From assembly GCA_037349105.1 (NCBI GenBank), contig JAYJMM010000017.1:1860001-1924000 (forward strand): a stretch of 64,000 nt of DNA. Direction: 5' to 3'. The first letter of the stretch is position 1; every line of letters starts with the position of its first letter. The stretch comes from Limnomonas spitsbergensis. Its lineage: Eukaryota > Chlorophyta > Chlorophyceae > Chlamydomonadales. The position numbers and the translations under genes were made by a program. Positions 11,930-26,554 of the stretch are shown here, one piece after another. The notes under the pieces were generated by a model. The model was not told where the DNA came from, ran no database searches, and saw only the letters and a list, made by a program, of their open reading frames with translations.

Positions 11930-13084
11930 ATGGCATCCATACAATTATTGCATTTCAGGGACTCAATTGCTCCCATGGTACCTACCTCTGAAGAACTCCG
12001 TTGGGCTATCGTAACGAGTTGGAATAAGAACCACGACATCTCCAAGACAGCTAGGCAGCTTGGACTATCCAACAGGGTTGTGGAGCACTGGGTGCAGCGA
12101 TATAAAGATTCCGGAGCTGTCCACGTCGCGCCAAAGTCCGGCAAGAAGAGGATCCTTAGCCCAGAGGCGGAGTCCCGGGCCTATGACCTGTTGCTGAGCA
12201 ACCAGCATGGTGGTGCAAAAACAGTTGCACATGAGCTTGGGACATTAGGCTTGGTCACCAGGCCAGTGGGGAAGAAGACTGTCATTCGAGCAGCCCGGAG
12301 GCACGCATCGGAGATTGGGAAAAAATTGAGGGTTCTGCGGGGTGCGCCTAGGAAGCAGCTTTCGGGGTCAACTCGACAGAAGCGGCTGGACTTCTGTAAA
12401 GCCAGCAAGGGAAGGGACTGGAGTTACCTCCTCTTCACCGACGGGAAGAAGTTTCCATTTACCTACCCAGGGGTGAAGGTGCAGCCTGTGTCCTGGGGCG
12501 TGAAGGGTGAGGGTGAGAGAGCGGTACGTGAGGCAGCCTCTCCAAATCACCCCCTGGTCCTCAACGTGTATGCGGGCATCTGCAAGTGGGGAATCAGCAA
12601 GCTTCACTTTGTGGCAGGCACCAGCAGCCAGAAGACCACTTTCAAGATCAAGAAGGGCCAGGTGGCCAGGAATATCACCACATAGGAGAATGAGGAGGTC
12701 GTGAAGACGACATTCCTGCCTGAGGGACAGCACCTCTTCACCCATCACGACATTGCTACATGGTACCTTCAGCAGGACAACGACCCTACTCACAGAGCTG
12801 CCATACCTGTGGTGAAGAGGTGGAACTCCCAGCGTGGCAGCAGCGTGGGCCTCCTCTAAAAGTGGCCTCCCACCAGCCCGGACTAGAGTCCGATCGAGAA
12901 CGTTTGGGGATATATGCAGGCCAAGATGGACGCTAAGGGCTGCAGAACTCTCCAGGAGTTTAAGGTATCCCTGATCAAGGATGAAGCAGCAGTAACCAAG
13001 GAGTACTTCTCTAAGCTGGTGGGCAGCATGCCCAAAAGGATCGTTGTATGCATCCGCAAGAAGGGCGACAAGACAAAATATTGA
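11930..13084 (+). pseudogene. Tc1/mariner-type transposase, copy 4, extra nonsense codon
   Basis: In addition to the shared TAA and TAG, a GAG codon has become TAG at 12683-12685, ending the frame after 251 codons and before the second catalytic Asp. Confidence 0.9.
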
Positions 13085-14375
13085 AAATTCTTGCCACCCG
13101 CCGCTACAGCACAGGGCGGGTCATATGTATCGTAAAAACGTGGACAGGCCCAGCAGTGCAAGGAGGTTAGGTCATGACTTGATATCAGTTACACATTGAC
13201 TGTGCTCTAACCTGATTGCTAGCAGTGCACTAATACTGGTAGGCACCAACTGTCCCTTGAGATAATCAAACGCAAACACAATGGGCTTAAGGAGTCCACT
13301 TGACAGAATCACCAACTCCAATACATTTATGTTTTGAGATAACTTGGCCATGCTGAGGGGCCTGCCTCTAATTTTTTGAGGATGTTATATTGCAGTGCTG
13401 GCCTCCATAGCTGAAGTATTACCTGCTGTAAAGCCTAGGGTTGTGGCTCTGAAACCACCAGTGCTGTTTTTTTCCATCCTCTCGCAAAACCAGGTCTCGG
13501 CAGATCTGGCTGGCTCAGCTCAGATAAGAAGGGGGGCCTGGAATAACGGACATGAAAATCAAGATGTGTGAATAAAGAGTGGATACCTGACATACGGCAT
13601 CCTGGAACTCAGTGGCAGTGATATGGGAGCTTGCATGGCTGAGGGGCTGCATGGGGCAAGGGGCATGGCTTCCTGACAAGCCACCTTTGCCCCAAATTTG
13701 CAGCCTCTGGAGTTGGGAATGGTGCAAAAATTGGGTAGGCAGTCTTAATGAGCTACTCTCAGGCTCTCTGAATCACTAGACATCATAGCAATCAGACAGG
13801 TATGGAGTGAATTTCAATCCAGCAAAGACAGCCCTGATGTGGGCCACATGGAAGGCCATATCTGCATGTTGGATTGGACAAATGACCCAGGGAAGGTGGC
13901 AATGCCTCCGTCTATGGCCCACCTACACCCCCTAAGGTTCTACCTTAACCGGGTTTTGGCCACTTTTCAGGCTCAGCCGCCGCAAGTTTGGTACCCAACG
14001 GGGCCGTTTTTGGCATCCAACTGCCATTCGGATTCAAATGATACCCCAACAGACCTCAATAAACCGTGTATGGCAAGCTGGTTACAGCACTTGACGATGA
14101 AGCAACACACCAGGTCGATCGAGGCAGTTCCTAGAGAGATTACTTCAAATTGCAGTTGGTACTGCTAGTGTGAACCAGGTTGGGACGGCGGGTCAAACCT
14201 CAGTACCCCTAAAACGTGTCGATACATCTGACCCGCCATGTACCCGGAAGAAGAGCTCGCAGGTCTTGAACATCATCAGTGGGACCCGGACCATGCACAC
14301 ACCTGGTGGGCATGCCCTAGGGAAGTGCAACACCCACGCAAAGCGAAATAAGACCTGGCTACTCAAGAGCAAAAA

Positions 14376-15530
14376 ATGGCATCCATACAATTATTGCATT
14401 TCGGGGACTCAATTGCTCCCATGGTACTTACCTCTGAAGAACTCCGTTGGGCTATCGTAACGAGGTGGAATAAGAACCACGACATCTCCAAGACAGCTAG
14501 GCAGCTTGGACTATCCAACAAGGTTGTGGAGCACTGGGTGCAGCGATATAAAGATTCCGGAGTTGTCCACGTCGCGCCAAAGTCCGGCAAGAAGAGGATC
14601 CTCAGCCCAGAGGCGGAGTCCCGGGCCTATGACCTGTTGCTGAGCAACCAGCATGGTGGTGCAAAAACAGTTGCACATGAGCTTGGGACATTAGGCTTGG
14701 TCACCAGGCCAGTGGGGAAGAAGACTGTCATTCGAGCAGCCCGGAGGCACGCATCGGAGATTGGGAAAAAATTGAGGGTTCTGCGGGGTGCGCCTAGGAA
14801 GCAGCTTTCGGGGTCAACTCGACAGAAGCGGCTGGACTTCTGCAAAGCCAGCAAGGGAAGGGACTGGAGCCACCTCCTCTTCACCGACGGGAAGAAGTTT
14901 CCATTTACCTACCCAGGGGTGAAGGTGCAGCCTGTGTCCTGGGGCGTGAAGGGTGAGGGTGAGAGAGCGGTACGTGAGGCAGCCTCTCCAAATCACCCCC
15001 TGGTCCTCAACGTGTATGCGGGCATCTGCAAGTGGGGAATCAGCAAGCTTCACTTTGTGGCAGGCACCAGCAGCCAGAATACCACCTTCAAGAACAAGAA
15101 GGGCCAGGTGGCCAGGAATATCACCACAGAGGAGAATGAGGAGGTCGTGTAGACGACATTCCTGCCTGAGGGACAGCGCCTCTTCACCCAGCACGACATT
15201 GCTACATGATACCTTCAGCAGGACAACGACCCAACTCACAGAGCTGCCATACCTGTGGTGAAGAGGTGGAACTCCCAGCGTGGCAGCAGCGTGGGGCTCC
15301 TCTAAAAGTGGCCTCCCAACAGCCCGGACTAGAGTCCGATCGAGAACTTTTGGGGATATATGCATGCCAAGATGGACGCTAAGGGCTGCAGAACTCTCAA
15401 GGAGTTTAAGGTATCCTTGATCAAGGATGTAGCAGCAGTAACCAAGGAGTACTTCTCTAAGCTGGTGGGCAGCATGCCCAAAAGGATCGTTGTATGCATC
15501 CGCAAGAAGGGCGACAAGACAAAATATTGA
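14376..15530 (+). pseudogene. Tc1/mariner-type transposase, copy 5, four stops
   Basis: Carries an AAG-to-TAG change at 15150-15152 and a TGG-to-TGA change at 15207-15209 besides the shared TAA and TAG. The first two are shared exactly with copies 6 and 7, marking the three as one recently expanded block. Confidence 0.9.
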
Positions 15531-16822
15531 AAATTCTTGCCACCCGCCGCTACAGCACAGGGCGGGTCATATGTATCGTAAAAACGTGGACAGGCCCAGC
15601 AGTGCAAGGAGGTTAGGTCATGACTTGATATCAGTTACACATTGACTGTGCTCTAACCTGATTGCTAGCAGTGCACTAATACTGGTAGGCACCAACTGTC
15701 CCTTGAGATAATCAAACGCAAACACAATGGGCTTAAGGAGTCCACTTGACAGAATCACCAACTCCAATACATTTATGTTTTGAGATAACTTGGCCATGCT
15801 GAGGGGCCTGCCTCTAATTTTTTGAGGATGTTATATTGCAGTGCTGGCCTCCATAGCTGAAGTATTACCTGCTGTAAAGCCTAGGGTTGTGGCTCTGAAA
15901 CCACCAGTGCTGTTTTTTTCCATCCTCTCGCAAAACCAGGTCTCGGCAGATCTGGCTGGCTCAGCTCAGATAAGAAGGGGGGCCTGGAATAACGGACATG
16001 AAAATCAAGATGTGTGAATAAAGAGTGGATACCTGACATACGGCATCCTGGAACTCAGTGGCAGTGATATGGGAGCTTGCATGGCTGAGGGGCTGCATGG
16101 GGCAAGGGGCATGGCTTCCTGACAAGCCACCTTTGCCCCAAATTTGCAGCCTCTGGAGTTGGGAATGGTGCAAAAATTGGGTGGGCAGTCTTAATGAGCT
16201 ACTCTCAGGCTCTCTGAATCACTAGACATCATAGCAATCAGACAGGTATGGAGTGAATTTCAATCCAGCAAAGACAGCCCTGATGTGGGCCACATGGAAG
16301 GCCATATCTGCATGTTGGATTGGACAAATGACCCAGGGAAGGTGGCAATGCCTCCGTCTATGGCCCACCTACACCCCCTAAGGTTCTACCTTAACCGGGT
16401 TTTGGCCACTTTTCAGGCTCAGCCGCCGCAAGTTTGGTACCCAACGGGGCCGTTTTTGGCATCCAACTGCCATTCGGATTCAAATGATACCCCAACAGAC
16501 CTCAATAAACCGTGTATGGCAAGCTGGTTACAGCACTTGACGATGAAGCAACACACCAGGTCGATCGAGGCAGTTCCTAGAGAGATTACTTCAAATTGCA
16601 GTTGGTACTGCTAGTGTGAACCAGGTTGGGACGGCGGGTCAAACCTCAGTACCCCTAAAACGTGTCGATACATCTGACCCGCCATGTACCCGGAAGAAGA
16701 GCTCGCAGGTCTTGAACATCATCAGTGGGACCCGGACCATGCACACACCTGGTGGGCATGCCCTAGGGAAGTGCAACACCCACGCAAAGCGAAATAAGAC
16801 CTGGCTACTCAAGAGCAAAAAA

Positions 16823-17977
16823 ATGGCATCCATACAATTATTGCATTTCGGGGACTCAATTGCTCCCATGGTACTTACCTCTGAAGAACTCCGTTGGGCT
16901 ATCGTAACGAGGTGGAATAAGAACCACGACATCTCCAAGACAGCTAGGCAGCTTGGACTATCCAACAAGGTTGTGGAGCACTGGGTGCAGCGATATAAAG
17001 ATTCCGGAGCTGTCCACGTCGCGCCAAAGTCCGGCAAGAAGAGGATCCTCAGCCCAGAGGCGGAGTCCCGGGCCTATGACCTGTTGCTGAGCAACCAGCA
17101 TGGTGGTGCAAAAACAGTTGCACATGAGCTTGGGACATTAGGCTTCGTCACCAGGCCAGTGGGGAAGAAGACTGTCATTCGAGCAGCCCGGAGGCACGCA
17201 TCGGAGATTGGGAAAAAATTGAGGGTTCTGCGGGGTGCGCCTAGGAAGCAGCTTTCGGGGTCAACTCGACAGAAGCGGCTGGACTTCTGCAAAGCCAGCA
17301 AGGGAAGGGACTGGAGCCACCTCCTCTTCACCGACGGGAAGAAGTTTCCATTTACCTACCCAGGGGTGAAGGTGCAGCTTGTGTCCTGGGGCGTGGAGGG
17401 TGAGGGTGAGAGAGCGGTACGTGAGGCAGCCTCTCCAAATCACCCCCTGGTCCTCAACGTGTATGCGGGCATCTGCAAGTGGGGAATCAGCAAGCTTCAC
17501 TTTGTGGCAGGCACCAGCAGCCAGAATACCACCTTCAAGAACAAGAAGGGCCAGGTGGCCAGGAATATCACCACAGAGGAGAATGAGGAGGTCGTGTAGA
17601 CGACATTCCTGCCTGAGGGACAGCGCCTCTTCACCCAGCACGACATTGCTACATGATACCTTCAGCAGGACAACGACCCAACTCACAGAGCTGCCATACC
17701 TGTGGTGAAGAGGTGGAACTCCCAGCGTGGCAGCAGCGTGGGGCTCCTCTAAAAGTGGCCTCCCAACAGCCCGGACTAGAGTCCGATCGAGAACTTTTGG
17801 GGATATATGCATGCCAAGATGGACGCTAAGGGCTGCAGAACTCTCAAGGAGTTTAAGGTATCCTTGATCAAGGATGTAGCAGCAGTAACCAAGGAGTACT
17901 TCTCTAAGCTGGTGGGCAGCATGCCCAAAAGGATCGTTGTATGCATCCGCAAGAAGGGCGACAAGACAAAATATTGA
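16823..17977 (+). pseudogene. Tc1/mariner-type transposase, copy 6, four stops
   Basis: Same lesions as copy 5 (TAG at 17597-17599, TGA near 17654, then the shared TAA and TAG). The frame continues upstream of the true ATG to 16616, but that part lies outside the left terminal repeat and is not transposase. Confidence 0.9.
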
Positions 17978-19269
17978 AAATTCTTGCCACCCGCCGCTAC
18001 AGCACAGGGCGGGTCATATGTATCGTAAAAACGTGGACAGGCCCAGCAGTGCAAGGAGGTTAGGTCATGACTTGATATCAGTTACACATTGACTGTGCTC
18101 TAACCTGATTGCTAGCAGTGCACTAATACTGGTAGGCACCAACTGTCCCTTGAGATAATCAAACGCAAACACAATGGGCTTAAGGAGTCCACTTGACAGA
18201 ATCACCAACTCCAATACATTTATGTTTTGAGATAACTTGGCCATGCTGAGGGGCCTGCCTCTAATTTTTTGAGGATGTTATATTGCAGTGCTGGCCTCCA
18301 TAGCTGAAGTATTACCTGCTGTAAAGCCTAGGGTTGTGGCTCTGAAACCACCAGTGCTGTTTTTTTCCATCCTCTCGCAAAACCAGGTCTCGGCAGATCT
18401 GGCTGGCTCAGCTCAGATAAGAAGGGGGGCCTGGAATAACGGACATGAAAATCAAGATGTGTGAATAAAGAGTGGATACCTGACATACGGCATCCTGGAA
18501 CTCAGTGGCAGTGATATGGGAGCTTGCATGGCTGAGGGGCTGCATGGGGCAAGGGGCATGGCTTCCTGACAAGCCACCTTTGCCCCAAATTTGCAGCCTC
18601 TGGAGTTGGGAATGGTGCAAAAATTGGGTAGGCAGTCTTAATGAGCTACTCTCAGGCTCTCTGAATCACTAGACATCATAGCAATCAGACAGGTATGGAG
18701 TGAATTTCAATCCAGCAAAGACAGCCCTGATGTGGGCCACATGGAAGGCCATATCTGCATGTTGGATTGGACAAATGACCCAGGGAAGGTGGCAATGCCT
18801 CCGTCTATGGCCCACCTACACCCCCTAAGGTTCTACCTTAACCGGGTTTTGGCCACTTTTCAGGCTCAGCCGCCGCAAGTTTGGTACCCAACGGGGCCGT
18901 TTTTGGCATCCAACTGCCATTCGGATTCAAATGATACCCCAACAGACCTCAATAAACCGTGTATGGCAAGCTGGTTACAGCACTTGACGATGAAGCAACA
19001 CACCAGGTCGATCGAGGCAGTTCCTAGAGAGATTACTTCAAATTGCAGTTGGTACTGCTAGTGTGAACCAGGTTGGGACGGCGGGTCAAACCTCAGTACC
19101 CCTAAAACGTGTCGATACATCTGACCCGCCATGTACCCGGAAGAAGAGCTCGCAGGTCTTGAACATCATCAGTGGGACCCGGACCATGCACACACCTGGT
19201 GGGCATGCCCTAGGGAAGTGCAACACCCACGCAAAGCGAAATAAGACCTGGCTACTCAAGAGCAAAAAA

Positions 19270-20421
19270 ATGGCATCCATACAATTATTGCATTTCGGGG
19301 ACTCAATTGCTCCCATGGTACCTACCTCTGAAGAACTCCGTTGGGCTATCGTAACGAGGTGGAATAAGAACCACGACATCTCCAAGACAGCTAGGCAGCT
19401 TGGACTATCCAACAGGGTTGTGGAGCACTGGGTGCAGCGATATAAAGATTCCGGAGCTGTCCACGTCGCGCCAAAGTCCGGCAAGAAGAGGATCCTCAGC
19501 CCAGAGGCGGAGTCCCGGGCCTATGACCTGTTGCTGAGCAACCAGCATGGTGGTGCAAAAACAGTTGCACATGAGCTTGGGACATTAGGCTTCGTCACCA
19601 GGCCAGTGGGGAAGAAGACTGTCATTCGAGCAGCCCGGAGGCACGCATCGGAGATTGGGAAAAAATTGAGGGTTCTGCGGGGTGCGCCTAGGAAGCAGCT
19701 TTCGGGGTCAACTCGACAGAAGCGGCTGGACTTCTGCAAAGCCAGCAAGGGAAGGGACTGGAGCCACCTCCTCTTCACCGACGGGAAGAAGTTTCCATTT
19801 ACCTACCCAGGGGTGAAGGTGCAGCTTGTGTCCTGGGGCGTGGAGGGTGAGGGTGAGAGAGCGGTACGTGAGGCAGCCTCTCCAAATCACCCCCTGGTCC
19901 TCAACGTGTATGCGGGCATCTGCAAGTGGGGAATCAGCAAGCTTCACTTTGTGGCAGGCACCAGCAGCCAGAATACCACCTTCAAGAACAAGAAGGGCCA
20001 GGTGGCCAGGAATATCACCACAGAGGAGAATGAGGAGGTCGTGTAGACGACATTCCTGCCTGAGGGACAGCGCCTCTTCACCCAGCACGACATTGCTACA
20101 TGATACCTTCAGCAGGACAACGACCCAACTCACAGAGCTGCCATACCTGTGGTGAAGAGGTGGAACTCCCAGCGTGGCAGCAGCGTGGGGCTCCTCTAAA
20201 AGTGGCCTCCCAACAGCCCGGACTAGAGTCCGATCGAGAACTTTTGGGGATATATGCATGCCAAGATGGACGCTAAGGGCTGCAGAACTCTCAAGGAGTT
20301 TAAGGTATCCTTGATCAAGGATGTAGCAGTAACCAAGGAGTACTTCTCTAAGCTGGTGGGCAGCATGCCCAAAAGGATCGTTGTATGCATCCGCAAGAAG
20401 GGCGACAAGACAAAATATTGA
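19270..20421 (+). pseudogene. Tc1/mariner-type transposase, copy 7, four stops
   Basis: Same lesions as copies 5 and 6 (TAG at 20044-20046 and the following TGA), plus an in-frame loss of three bases in the GCAGCAGTA run near 20324. Confidence 0.9.
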
Positions 20422-21711
20422 AAATTCTTGCCACCCGCCGCTACAGCACAGGGCGGGTCATATGTATCGTAAAAACGTGGACAGGCCCAGCAGTGCAAGG
20501 AGGTTAGGTCATGACTTGATATCAGTTACACATTGACTGTGCTCTAACCTGATTGCTAGCAGTGCACTAATACTGGTAGGCACCAACTGTCCCTTGAGAT
20601 AATCAAACGCAAACACAATGGGCTTAAGGAGTCCACTTGACAGAATCACCAACTCCAATACATTTATGTTTTGAGATAACTTGGCCATGCTGAGGGGCCT
20701 GCCTCTAATTTTTTGAGGATGTTATATTGCAGTGCTGGCCTCCATAGCTGAAGTATTACCTCCTGTAAAGCCTAGGGTTGTGGCTCTGAAACCACCAGTG
20801 CTGTTTTTTCCATCCTCTCGCAAAACCAGGTCTCGGTAGATCTGGCTGGCTCAGCTCAGATAAGAAGGGGGGCCTGGAATAACGGACATGAAAATCAAGA
20901 TGTGTGAATAAAGAGTGGATACCTGACATACAGCATCCTGGAACTCAGTGGCAGTGATATGGGAGCTTGCATGGCTGAGGGGCTGCATGGGGCAAGGGGC
21001 ATGGCTTCCTGACAAGCCACCTTTGCCCCAAATTTGCAGCCTCTGGAGTTGGGAATGGTGCAAAAATTGGGTAGGCAGTCTTAATGAGCTACTCTCAGGC
21101 TCTCTGAATCACTAGACATCATAGCAATCAGACAGGTATGGAGTGAATTTCAATCCAGCAAAGACAGCCCTGATGTGGGCCACATGGAAGGCCATATCTG
21201 CATGTTGGATTGGACAAATGACTCAGGGAAGGTGGCAATGCCTCCGTCTATGGCCCACCTACACCCCCTAAGGTTCTACCTTAACCGGGTTTTGGCCACT
21301 TTTCAGGCTCAGCCGCCGCAAGTTTGGTACCCAACGGGGCCGTTTTTGGCATCCAACTGCCATTCGGATTCAAATGATACCCCAACAGACCTCAATAAAC
21401 CGTGTATGGCAAGCTGGTTACAGCACTTGACGATGAAGCAACACACCAGGTCGATCGAGGCAGTTCCTAGAGAGATTACTTCAAATTGCAGTTGGTACTG
21501 CTAGTGTGAACCAGGTTGGGACGGCGGGTCAAACCTCAGTACCCCTAAACGTGTCGATACATCTGACCCGCCATGTACCCGGAAGAAGAGCTCACAGGTC
21601 TTGAACATCAACAGTGGGACCCGGACCATGCACACACCTGGTGGGCATGCCCTAGGGAAGTGCAACACCCACGCAAAGCGAAATAAGACCTGGCTACTCA
21701 AGAGCAAAAAC

Positions 21712-22865
21712 ATGGCATCCATAAAATTAGTGCATTTCAGGGACTCAATTGCTCCCATGGTACTTACCTCTGAAGAACTCCGTTGGGCTATCGTAACGAG
21801 GTGGAATAAGAACCACGACATCTCCAAGACAGCTAGGCAGCTTGGACTATCCAACAGGGTTGTGGAGCACTGGGTGCAGCGATATAACGATTCCGGAGCT
21901 GTCCACGTCGCGCCAAAGTCCGGCAAGAAAAGGATCCGCAGCCCAGAGGCGGAGTCCCGGGCCTATGACCTGTTGCTGAGCAACCAGCATGGTGGTGCAA
22001 AAACAGTTGCACAAGAGCTTGGGACATTAGGCTTGGTCACCAGGCCAGAGGGGAAGAAGACTGTCATTCGAGCAGCCCGGAGGCACGCATCGGAGATTGG
22101 GAAAAATTGAGGGTTCTGCGGGGTGCGCCTAGGAAGCAGCTTTCGGGGTCAACTCGACAGAAGCGGCTGGACTTCTGCAAAGCCAGCAAGGGAAGGGACT
22201 GGAGCCACGTCCTCTTCACCGACGGGAAGAAGTTTCCATTTACCTACCCAGGGGTGAAGGTGCAGCCTGTGTCCTGGGGCGTGGAGGGTGAGGGTAAGAG
22301 AGCAGTACGTGAGGCAGCCTCTCCAAATCACCCCCTGGTCCTCAACGTGTATGCGGGCATCTGCAAGTGGGGAATCAGCAAGCTTCACTTTGTGGCAGGC
22401 ACCAGCAGCCAGAAGACCACTTTCAAGAACAAGAAGGGCCAGGTGGCCAGGAATATCACCACAGAGGAGAATGAGGAGGTCGTGAAGACGACATTCCTGC
22501 CTGAGGGACAGCGCCTCTTCACCCAGCACGACATTGCTACATGAAACCTTCAGCAGGACAACGACCCTACTCACAGAGCTGCCATACCTGTGGTGAAGAG
22601 GTGGAACTCCCAGCGTGGCAGCAGCGTGGGGCTCCTCTAAAAGTGGCCTCCCAACAGCCCGGACTAGAGTCCGATCGAGAACTTTTGGGGATATATGCAG
22701 GCCAAGATGGACGCTAAGGGCTGCAGAACTCTCAAGGAGTTTAAGGTATCCCTGATCAAGGATGTAGCAGCAGTAACCAAGGAGTACTTCTCTAAGTTGG
22801 TGGGCAGCATGCCCAAAATGATCGTTGTATGCATCCGCAAGAAGGGCGACAAGACAAAATATTGA
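21712..22865 (+). pseudogene. Tc1/mariner-type transposase, copy 8, frameshifted
   Basis: One A is missing from the A-run near 22104, so the frame breaks after about 130 codons and resumes at 22107-22544. A TGA at 22542-22544 replaces the Trp codon in the ATW motif. This copy carries more private substitutions in its N-terminal half than the others. Confidence 0.9.
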
Positions 22866-24156
22866 AAATTCTTGCCACCCGCCGCTACAGCACAGGGCGG
22901 GTCAAATGTATCGTAAAAACGTGGACAGGCCCAGCAGTGCAAGGAGGTTAGGTCATGACTTGATATCAGTTACACATTGACTGTGCTCTAACCTGATTGC
23001 TAGCAGTGCACTAATACTGGTAGGCACCAACTGTCCCTTGAGATAATCAAACGCAAACACAATGGGCTTAAGGAGTCCACTTGACAGAATCACCAACTCC
23101 AATACATTTATGTTTTGATATAAATTTGCCATGCTGAGGGGCCTGCCTCTAATTTTTTGAGGATGTTATATTGCAGTGCTGGCCTCCATAGCTGAAGTAT
23201 TACCTGCTGTAAAGCCTAGGGTTGTGGCTCTGAAACCACTAGTGCTGTTTTTTCCATCCTCTCGCAAAACCAGTTCTCGGCAGATCTGGCTGGCTCAGCT
23301 CAGATAAGAAGGGGGGCCTGGAATAAAGGACATGAAAATCAAGATGTGTGAATAAAGAGTGGATACCTGACATACGGCATCCTGTAACTCAGTGGCAGTG
23401 ATATGGGAGCTTGCATGGCTGAGGGGCTGCATGGGGCAAGGGGCATGGCTTCCTGACAAGCCACCTTTGCCCCAAATTTGCAGCCTCTGGAGTTGGGAAT
23501 GGTGCAAAAATTGGGTGGGCAGTCTTAATGAGCTACTCTCAGGCTCTCTGAATCACCAGACATCATAGCAATCAGACAGGTATGGAGTGAATTCCAATCC
23601 AGCAAAGATAGCCCTGATGTGGGCCACATGGAAGGCCATATCTGCATGTTGGATTGGACAATTGACCAAGGGAAGGTGGCAATGCCTCCGTCTATGGCCC
23701 ACCTACACCCCTTAAGGTTCTACCTTAACCGGGTTTTGGCCACTTTTCAGGCTCAGCCGCCGCAAGTTTGGTACCCAACGGGGCCGTTTTTGGCATCCAA
23801 CTGCCATTCGGATTCAAATGATACCCCAACAGACCTCAATAAACCGTGTATGGCAAGCTGGTTACAGCACTTGACGATGAAGCAACACACCAGGTCGATC
23901 GAGGCAGTTCCTAGAGAGATTACTTCAAATTGCAGTTGGTACTGCTAGTGTGAACCAGGTTGGGACGGCGGGTCAAACCTCAGTACCCCTAAAACGTGTC
24001 GATACATCTGACCCGCCCTGTACCCGGAAGAAAAGCTCGCAAGTCCTGAACATCATCAGTGGGACCCGGACCATGCACACACCTGGTGGGCATGCCCTAG
24101 GGAAGTGCAACACCCACGCAAAGCGAAATAAGACCTGGCTACTCAAGAGCAAAAAA

Positions 24157-25260
24157 ATGGCATCCATACAATTATTGCATTTCGGGGATTCAATTGCTCC
24201 CATGGTACTTACCTCTGAAGAACTCCGTTGGGCTATCGTAACGAGGTGGAATAAGAACCACGACATCTCCAAGACAGCTAGGCAGCTTGGACTATCCAAC
24301 AGGGTTGTGGAGCACTGGGTGCAGCGATATAAAGATTCCGGAGCTGTCCACGTCGCGCCAAAGTCCGGCAAGAAGAGGATCCTCAGCCCAGAGGCGGAGT
24401 CCCGGGCCTATGACCTGTTGCTCAGCAACCAGCATGGTGGTGCAAAAACAGTTGCACATGAGCTTGGGACATTAGGCTTGGTCACCAGGCCAGTGGGGAA
24501 GAAGACTGTCATTCGAGCAGCCCGGAGGAACGCATCGGAAATTGGGAAAAAATTGAGGGTTCTGCGGGGTGCGCCTAGGAAGCAGCTTTCGGGGTCAACT
24601 CGACAGAAGCGGCTGGACTTCTGCAAAGCCAGCAAGGGAAGGGACTGGAGCCACCTCCTCTTCACCGACGGGAAGAAGTTTCCATTTACCTACAGAGCGG
24701 TACGTGAGGCAGCCTCTCCAAATCACCCCCTGGTCCTCAACGTGTATGCGGGCATCTGCAAGTGGGGAATCAGCAAGCTTCACTTTGTGGCAGGCACCAG
24801 CAGCCAGAAGACCACCTTCAAGAACAAGAAGGGCCGGGTGGCCAGGAATATCACCACAGAGGAGAATGAGGAGGTCGTGAAGACGACATTCCTGCCTGAG
24901 GGACAGCACCTCTTCACCCAGCACGACATTGCTACATGGTAACTTCAGCAGGACAACGACCCTACTCACAGAGCTGTCATACCTGTGGTGAAGAGGTGGA
25001 ACTCCCAGCGTGGCAGCAGCGTGGGCCTCCTCTAAAAGTGGCCTCCCAACAGCCCGGACTAGAGTCCGATCGAGAACGTTTGGAGATATATGCAGGCCAA
25101 GATGGACGCTAAGGGCTGCAGAAATCTCCAGGAGTTTAAGGTATCCCTGATCAAGGAGGTAGCAGCAGTAAGCAAGGAGTACTTCTCTAAGCTGGTGGGC
25201 AGCATGCCCAAAAGGATCGTTGCATGCATCCGCAAGAAGGGCGACAAGACAAAATATTGA
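24157..25260 (+). pseudogene. Tc1/mariner-type transposase, copy 9, in-frame 51-bp deletion
   Basis: Seventeen codons between the first and second acidic motifs are missing after 24693, in frame. A TGG-TAC pair has become TGG-TAA at 24940-24942, a change shared with copy 12. The shared TAA and TAG follow. Confidence 0.9.
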
Positions 25261-26554
25261 AAATTCTTGCCACCCGCCGCTACAGCACAGGGCGGGTCAT
25301 ATGTATCGTAAAAACGTGGACAGGCCCAGCAGTGCAAGGAGGTTAGGTCATGACTTGATACCAGTTACACATTGACTGTGCTCTAACCTGATTGCTAGCA
25401 GTGCACTAATACTGGTAGGCACCAACTGTCCCTTGAGATAATCAAACGCAAACACAATGGGCTTAAGGAGTCCACTTGACAGAATCACCAACTCCAATAC
25501 ATTTATGTTTTGATATAAATTTGCCATGCTGAGGGGCCTGCCTCTAATTTTTTGAGGATGTTATATTGCAGTGCTGGCCTCCATAGCTGAAGTATTACCT
25601 CCTGTAAAGCCTAGGGTTGTGGCTCTGAAACCACCAGTGCTGTTTTTTCCATCCTCTCGCAAAACCAGTCTTCGGCAGATCTGGCTGGCTCAGCTCAGAT
25701 AAGAAGGGGGGCCTGGAAAAAAGGACATGAAAATCAAGATGTGTGAATAAAGAGTGGATACCTGACATACGGCATCCTGGAACTCAGTGGCAGTGATATG
25801 GGAGCTTGCATGGCTGAGGGGCTGCATGGGGCAAGGGGCATGGCTTCCTGACAAGCCACCTTTGCCCCAAATTTGCAGCCTCTGGAGTTGGGAATGGTGC
25901 ACAAATTGGGTAGGCAGTCTTAATGAGCTACTCTCAGGCTCTCTGAATCACCAGACATCATAGCAATCAGACAGGTATGGAGTGAATTTCAATCCAGCAA
26001 AGATAGCCCTGATGTGGGCCACATGGAAGGCCATATCTGCATGTTGGATTGGACAATTGACCAAGGGAAGGTGGCAATGCCTCCGTCTATGGCCCACCTA
26101 CACCCCTTAAGGTTCTACCTTAACCGGGTTTTGGCCACTTTTCAGGCTCAGCCGCCGCAAGTTTGGTACCCAACGGGGCCGTTTTTGGCATCCAACTGCC
26201 ATTCGGATTCAAATGATACCCCAACAGACCTCAATAAACCGTGTATGGCAAGCTGGTTACAGCACTTGACGATGAAGCAACACACCAGGTCGATTGAGGC
26301 AGTTCCTAGAGAGATTACTTCAAATTGCAGTTGGTACTGCTAGTGTGAACCAGGTTGGGACGGCGGGTCAAACCTCAGTACCCCTAAAACGTGTCGATAC
26401 ATCTGACCCGCCCTGTACCCGGAAGAAAAGCTCGCAGACTGTCTTGAACATCATCAGTGGGACCCAGACCATGCACACACCTGGTGGGCATGCCCTAGGG
26501 AAGTGCAACACCCACGCAAAGCGAAATAAGACCTGGCTACTCAAGAGCAAAAAA

